The notes under the pieces: generated by a model
Databases searched by the model: none
What the model saw: only the letters and a program-made list of their open reading frames with translations
Told to the model about the DNA's origin: nothing
Translations under genes and position numbers: made by a program
Shown here: in pieces, positions 62,717 through 64,000 of the stretch
Layout: the number at the start of each line of letters is the position of its first letter
Numbering within the stretch: position 1 is the first letter of the stretch
Origin: Croceimicrobium sp963974215
Lineage (GTDB): Bacteria; Bacteroidota; Bacteroidia; Flavobacteriales; Schleiferiaceae
Reading direction: 5' to 3'
NCBI GenBank assembly: GCA_963974215.1
Contig: CAXBBL010000010.1
Coordinates: 120,071-184,070 of the forward strand
Length of the DNA: 64,000 bases

Positions 62717-63885
62717 TGTTAGAGGATTTTCTTAGCCCCGTTGGCAATAGTATTATTGAATCCATTCAGGCGAGTAACCCGCAAGTAGTGGGACAAAGCA
62801 TGGCTATCCACCGCGAGATAGAAGGAATCCCCGATTTAGAAGGCATGCAAATCGCCTTGATTGGTGTTTTGGAAGATCGCGGTAGTGACAACCCTGGCTC
62901 AGCCCAGAGTCCAGATCAAGTAAGAAAGTACCTTTATCCCTTATATTGGGGAAACTGGTCTATTACGGCCTGCGATTTAGGAAACATCTATGCCGGTGAA
63001 AAAGTGAGCGACACCCTAGTAGCGGTCAAGGAAATCTGCTCTATCCTTTTAAAGCAGAGCATTATTCCCGTAATTATCGGCGGCAGCCAAGACGTTTGCT
63101 ATGGCAACTTCCGTGCGTATGATGAGTTAGAGCAGACTGTAAACCTAGTTAGTATTGATGCTCAATTTGATTTAGGTAAACAAAATGAGAAACTCAATCA
63201 CCGTAGCTTCTTAAGCCACATCGTTCTACAAAAACCTTACATTCTTTACAATTTTAGCAATATTGGTTACCAAACCTATTTCGTAAATCAAGAAGAAATT
63301 GATTTAATGGAGCGCATGTATTTTGAGCTCTATCGTTTAGGTAAGATGCGTAATCACATCAGCGAAAGCGAACCCATTTTAAGAGATGCCGACATGGTAA
63401 GTTTCGACTTATCTGCCATTAGGCAAAGTGATGCCCCAGGAAATACTTTCCACAGCCCTAATGGTTTTTCAGGAGAAGAAGCCTGTGCACTAGCACGCTA
63501 TAGTGGAATTAGTGACAAGGTTAGCTCCTTCGGTATTTACGAGTGCAATGCCTTGGCCGACAAAGAAGGGAGAACCGCTCATTTAGTTGCGCAGATGATC
63601 TGGTACTTTTTAGAGGGCTTCAATCAACGTAAAGGCGATTACCCCTTTGCCAGTAAAAAAGAGTATCAAAAATTTATCGTGCTTATTAATGACGGAGAAT
63701 ACGAGTTGGTTTTTTACAAGAGTCCCCTTTCGGGGAGATGGTGGATCGAAGTACCCGTTAAAGACAACCCTAGCCTTAGTTCGGAAAGACATACTTTAAT
63801 TCCATGCAGTTACACCGATTATCAAGAAGCGATGAAAAATGAAATACCCGAACGTTGGTGGAAGGCGATGAAAAAAGCAGTCTGA
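62713..63885 (+). CDS. Arginase-fold protein with lost metal ligands (formimidoylglutamase-like)
   Basis: The 390-aa protein follows the ureohydrolase plan, but the manganese ligands are changed. The GGDH motif reads GGSQD (Gln126), DAHxD reads DAQFD (D149, Q151, D153), and SFDxD reads SFDLS (D232, S234). Three of six ligands are therefore missing and arginase-type catalysis is doubtful. It is often annotated formimidoylglutamase in Flavobacteria. It is translationally coupled to topA (ATGATG over the stop). A structural or regulatory role is possible; that is inference. Confidence 0.75.
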   Translation: MMLEDFLSPVGNSIIESIQASNPQVVGQSMAIHREIEGIPDLEGMQIALIGVLEDRGSDNPGSAQSPDQVRKYLYPLYWGNWSITACDLGNIYAGEKVSDTLVAVKEICSILLKQSIIPVIIGGSQDVCYGNFRAYDELEQTVNLVSIDAQFDLGKQNEKLNHRSFLSHIVLQKPYILYNFSNIGYQTYFVNQEEIDLMERMYFELYRLGKMRNHISESEPILRDADMVSFDLSAIRQSDAPGNTFHSPNGFSGEEACALARYSGISDKVSSFGIYECNALADKEGRTAHLVAQMIWYFLEGFNQRKGDYPFASKKEYQKFIVLINDGEYELVFYKSPLSGRWWIEVPVKDNPSLSSERHTLIPCSYTDYQEAMKNEIPERWWKAMKKAV

Positions 63886-63954
63886 AATTCAGTGCTTGTC
63901 AACAAATTTTTTACGAAAATTAACATTTTCTGAATGCATATATTCTCAAACCTT

Positions 63955-63962
63955 TATATTTG
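63955..63962 (+). promoter_or_regulatory. -7 box for a gene beyond the window
   Basis: TATATTTG matches TAnnTTTG. The inverted repeat AACAAC-CC-GTTGTT follows at 63970-63983, in the probable leader. The gene itself is outside the window. Confidence 0.45.
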
Positions 63963-64000
63963 GGATCTCAACAACCCGTTGTTAACAATTTTTAACACTG

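Noticed and set aside
1..64000. CRISPR arrays, tRNA or rRNA genes, insertion sequences, prophage
   Set aside because: No regularly spaced repeats, no cloverleaf-like sequence in the gaps, and no transposase, integrase or phage genes were seen.

Overview
This window is chromosomal DNA from a member of the Bacteroidota, most likely Flavobacteriales. The evidence is the fused lpxC-fabZ, a SusC/SusD pair, a PorX-type regulator of type IX secretion, GroEL ending in a GGM-rich tail, an FtsZ with a long acidic linker and a conserved terminal peptide, and repeated TAnnTTTG -7 boxes in place of Shine-Dalgarno-led starts. The content is almost wholly housekeeping. I see no prophage, insertion sequence, CRISPR array, rRNA or tRNA gene.

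Layout. 1-5.0 kb: the end of a methyltransferase gene, an alanine-dehydrogenase-like gene with tsaE, porX, and an HD phosphohydrolase. 5.0-10.4 kb: a lipid A block (lpxD, lpxC-fabZ, lpxA, an ABC ATPase, efp, a second lpxD). 10.5-14.8 kb: a SusD/SusC pair. 14.9-20.6 kb: O-antigen ligase, Wzz-like and Wzx-like genes, with a divergent glycosyltransferase and rnhB. 20.7-26.6 kb: a large lipoprotein, a glucosaminidase with LysM repeats, a PLP deaminase-like gene and an AraC regulator. 26.6-28.8 kb: a 51-aa Cys-rich protein and urocanate hydratase. 29.2-45.3 kb: a complete division and cell-wall (dcw) cluster from mraZ to ftsZ, followed by a YqeY gene. 45.4-49.6 kb: a NarL-type two-component system with a small MscS channel gene between kinase and regulator, and a secreted helical protein. 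49.9-53.3 kb: groESL, bcp and a lipoprotein. 53.3-60.2 kb: a tightly packed minus-strand operon (miaB, small secreted protein, sigma-54 activator, lptE, 944-aa Glu/Gln-rich protein, secG). 60.4-63.9 kb: topA and an arginase-fold protein that has lost metal ligands. The last 115 bases carry a promoter for a gene beyond the window.

Most genes serve the envelope: lipid A synthesis, LPS export and assembly (lptE), surface polysaccharide, peptidoglycan and septum formation, protein export (secG) and probably T9SS control (porX).

The least explained signal is a family of intergenic palindromic elements. Two copies, at 49687-49869 and 52541-52722, are collinear: about 182 bp, 29-30-bp terminal inverted repeats, and internal blocks at identical offsets. 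A longer, decayed copy lies at 20666-20924. Single arms lie at the 3' end of porX and next to the 179-aa lipoprotein gene. In two cases the element supplies the neighbouring gene's stop codon. I do not recognise the family. It could be a MITE or REPIN-like mobile repeat, or a structured 3'-UTR RNA.
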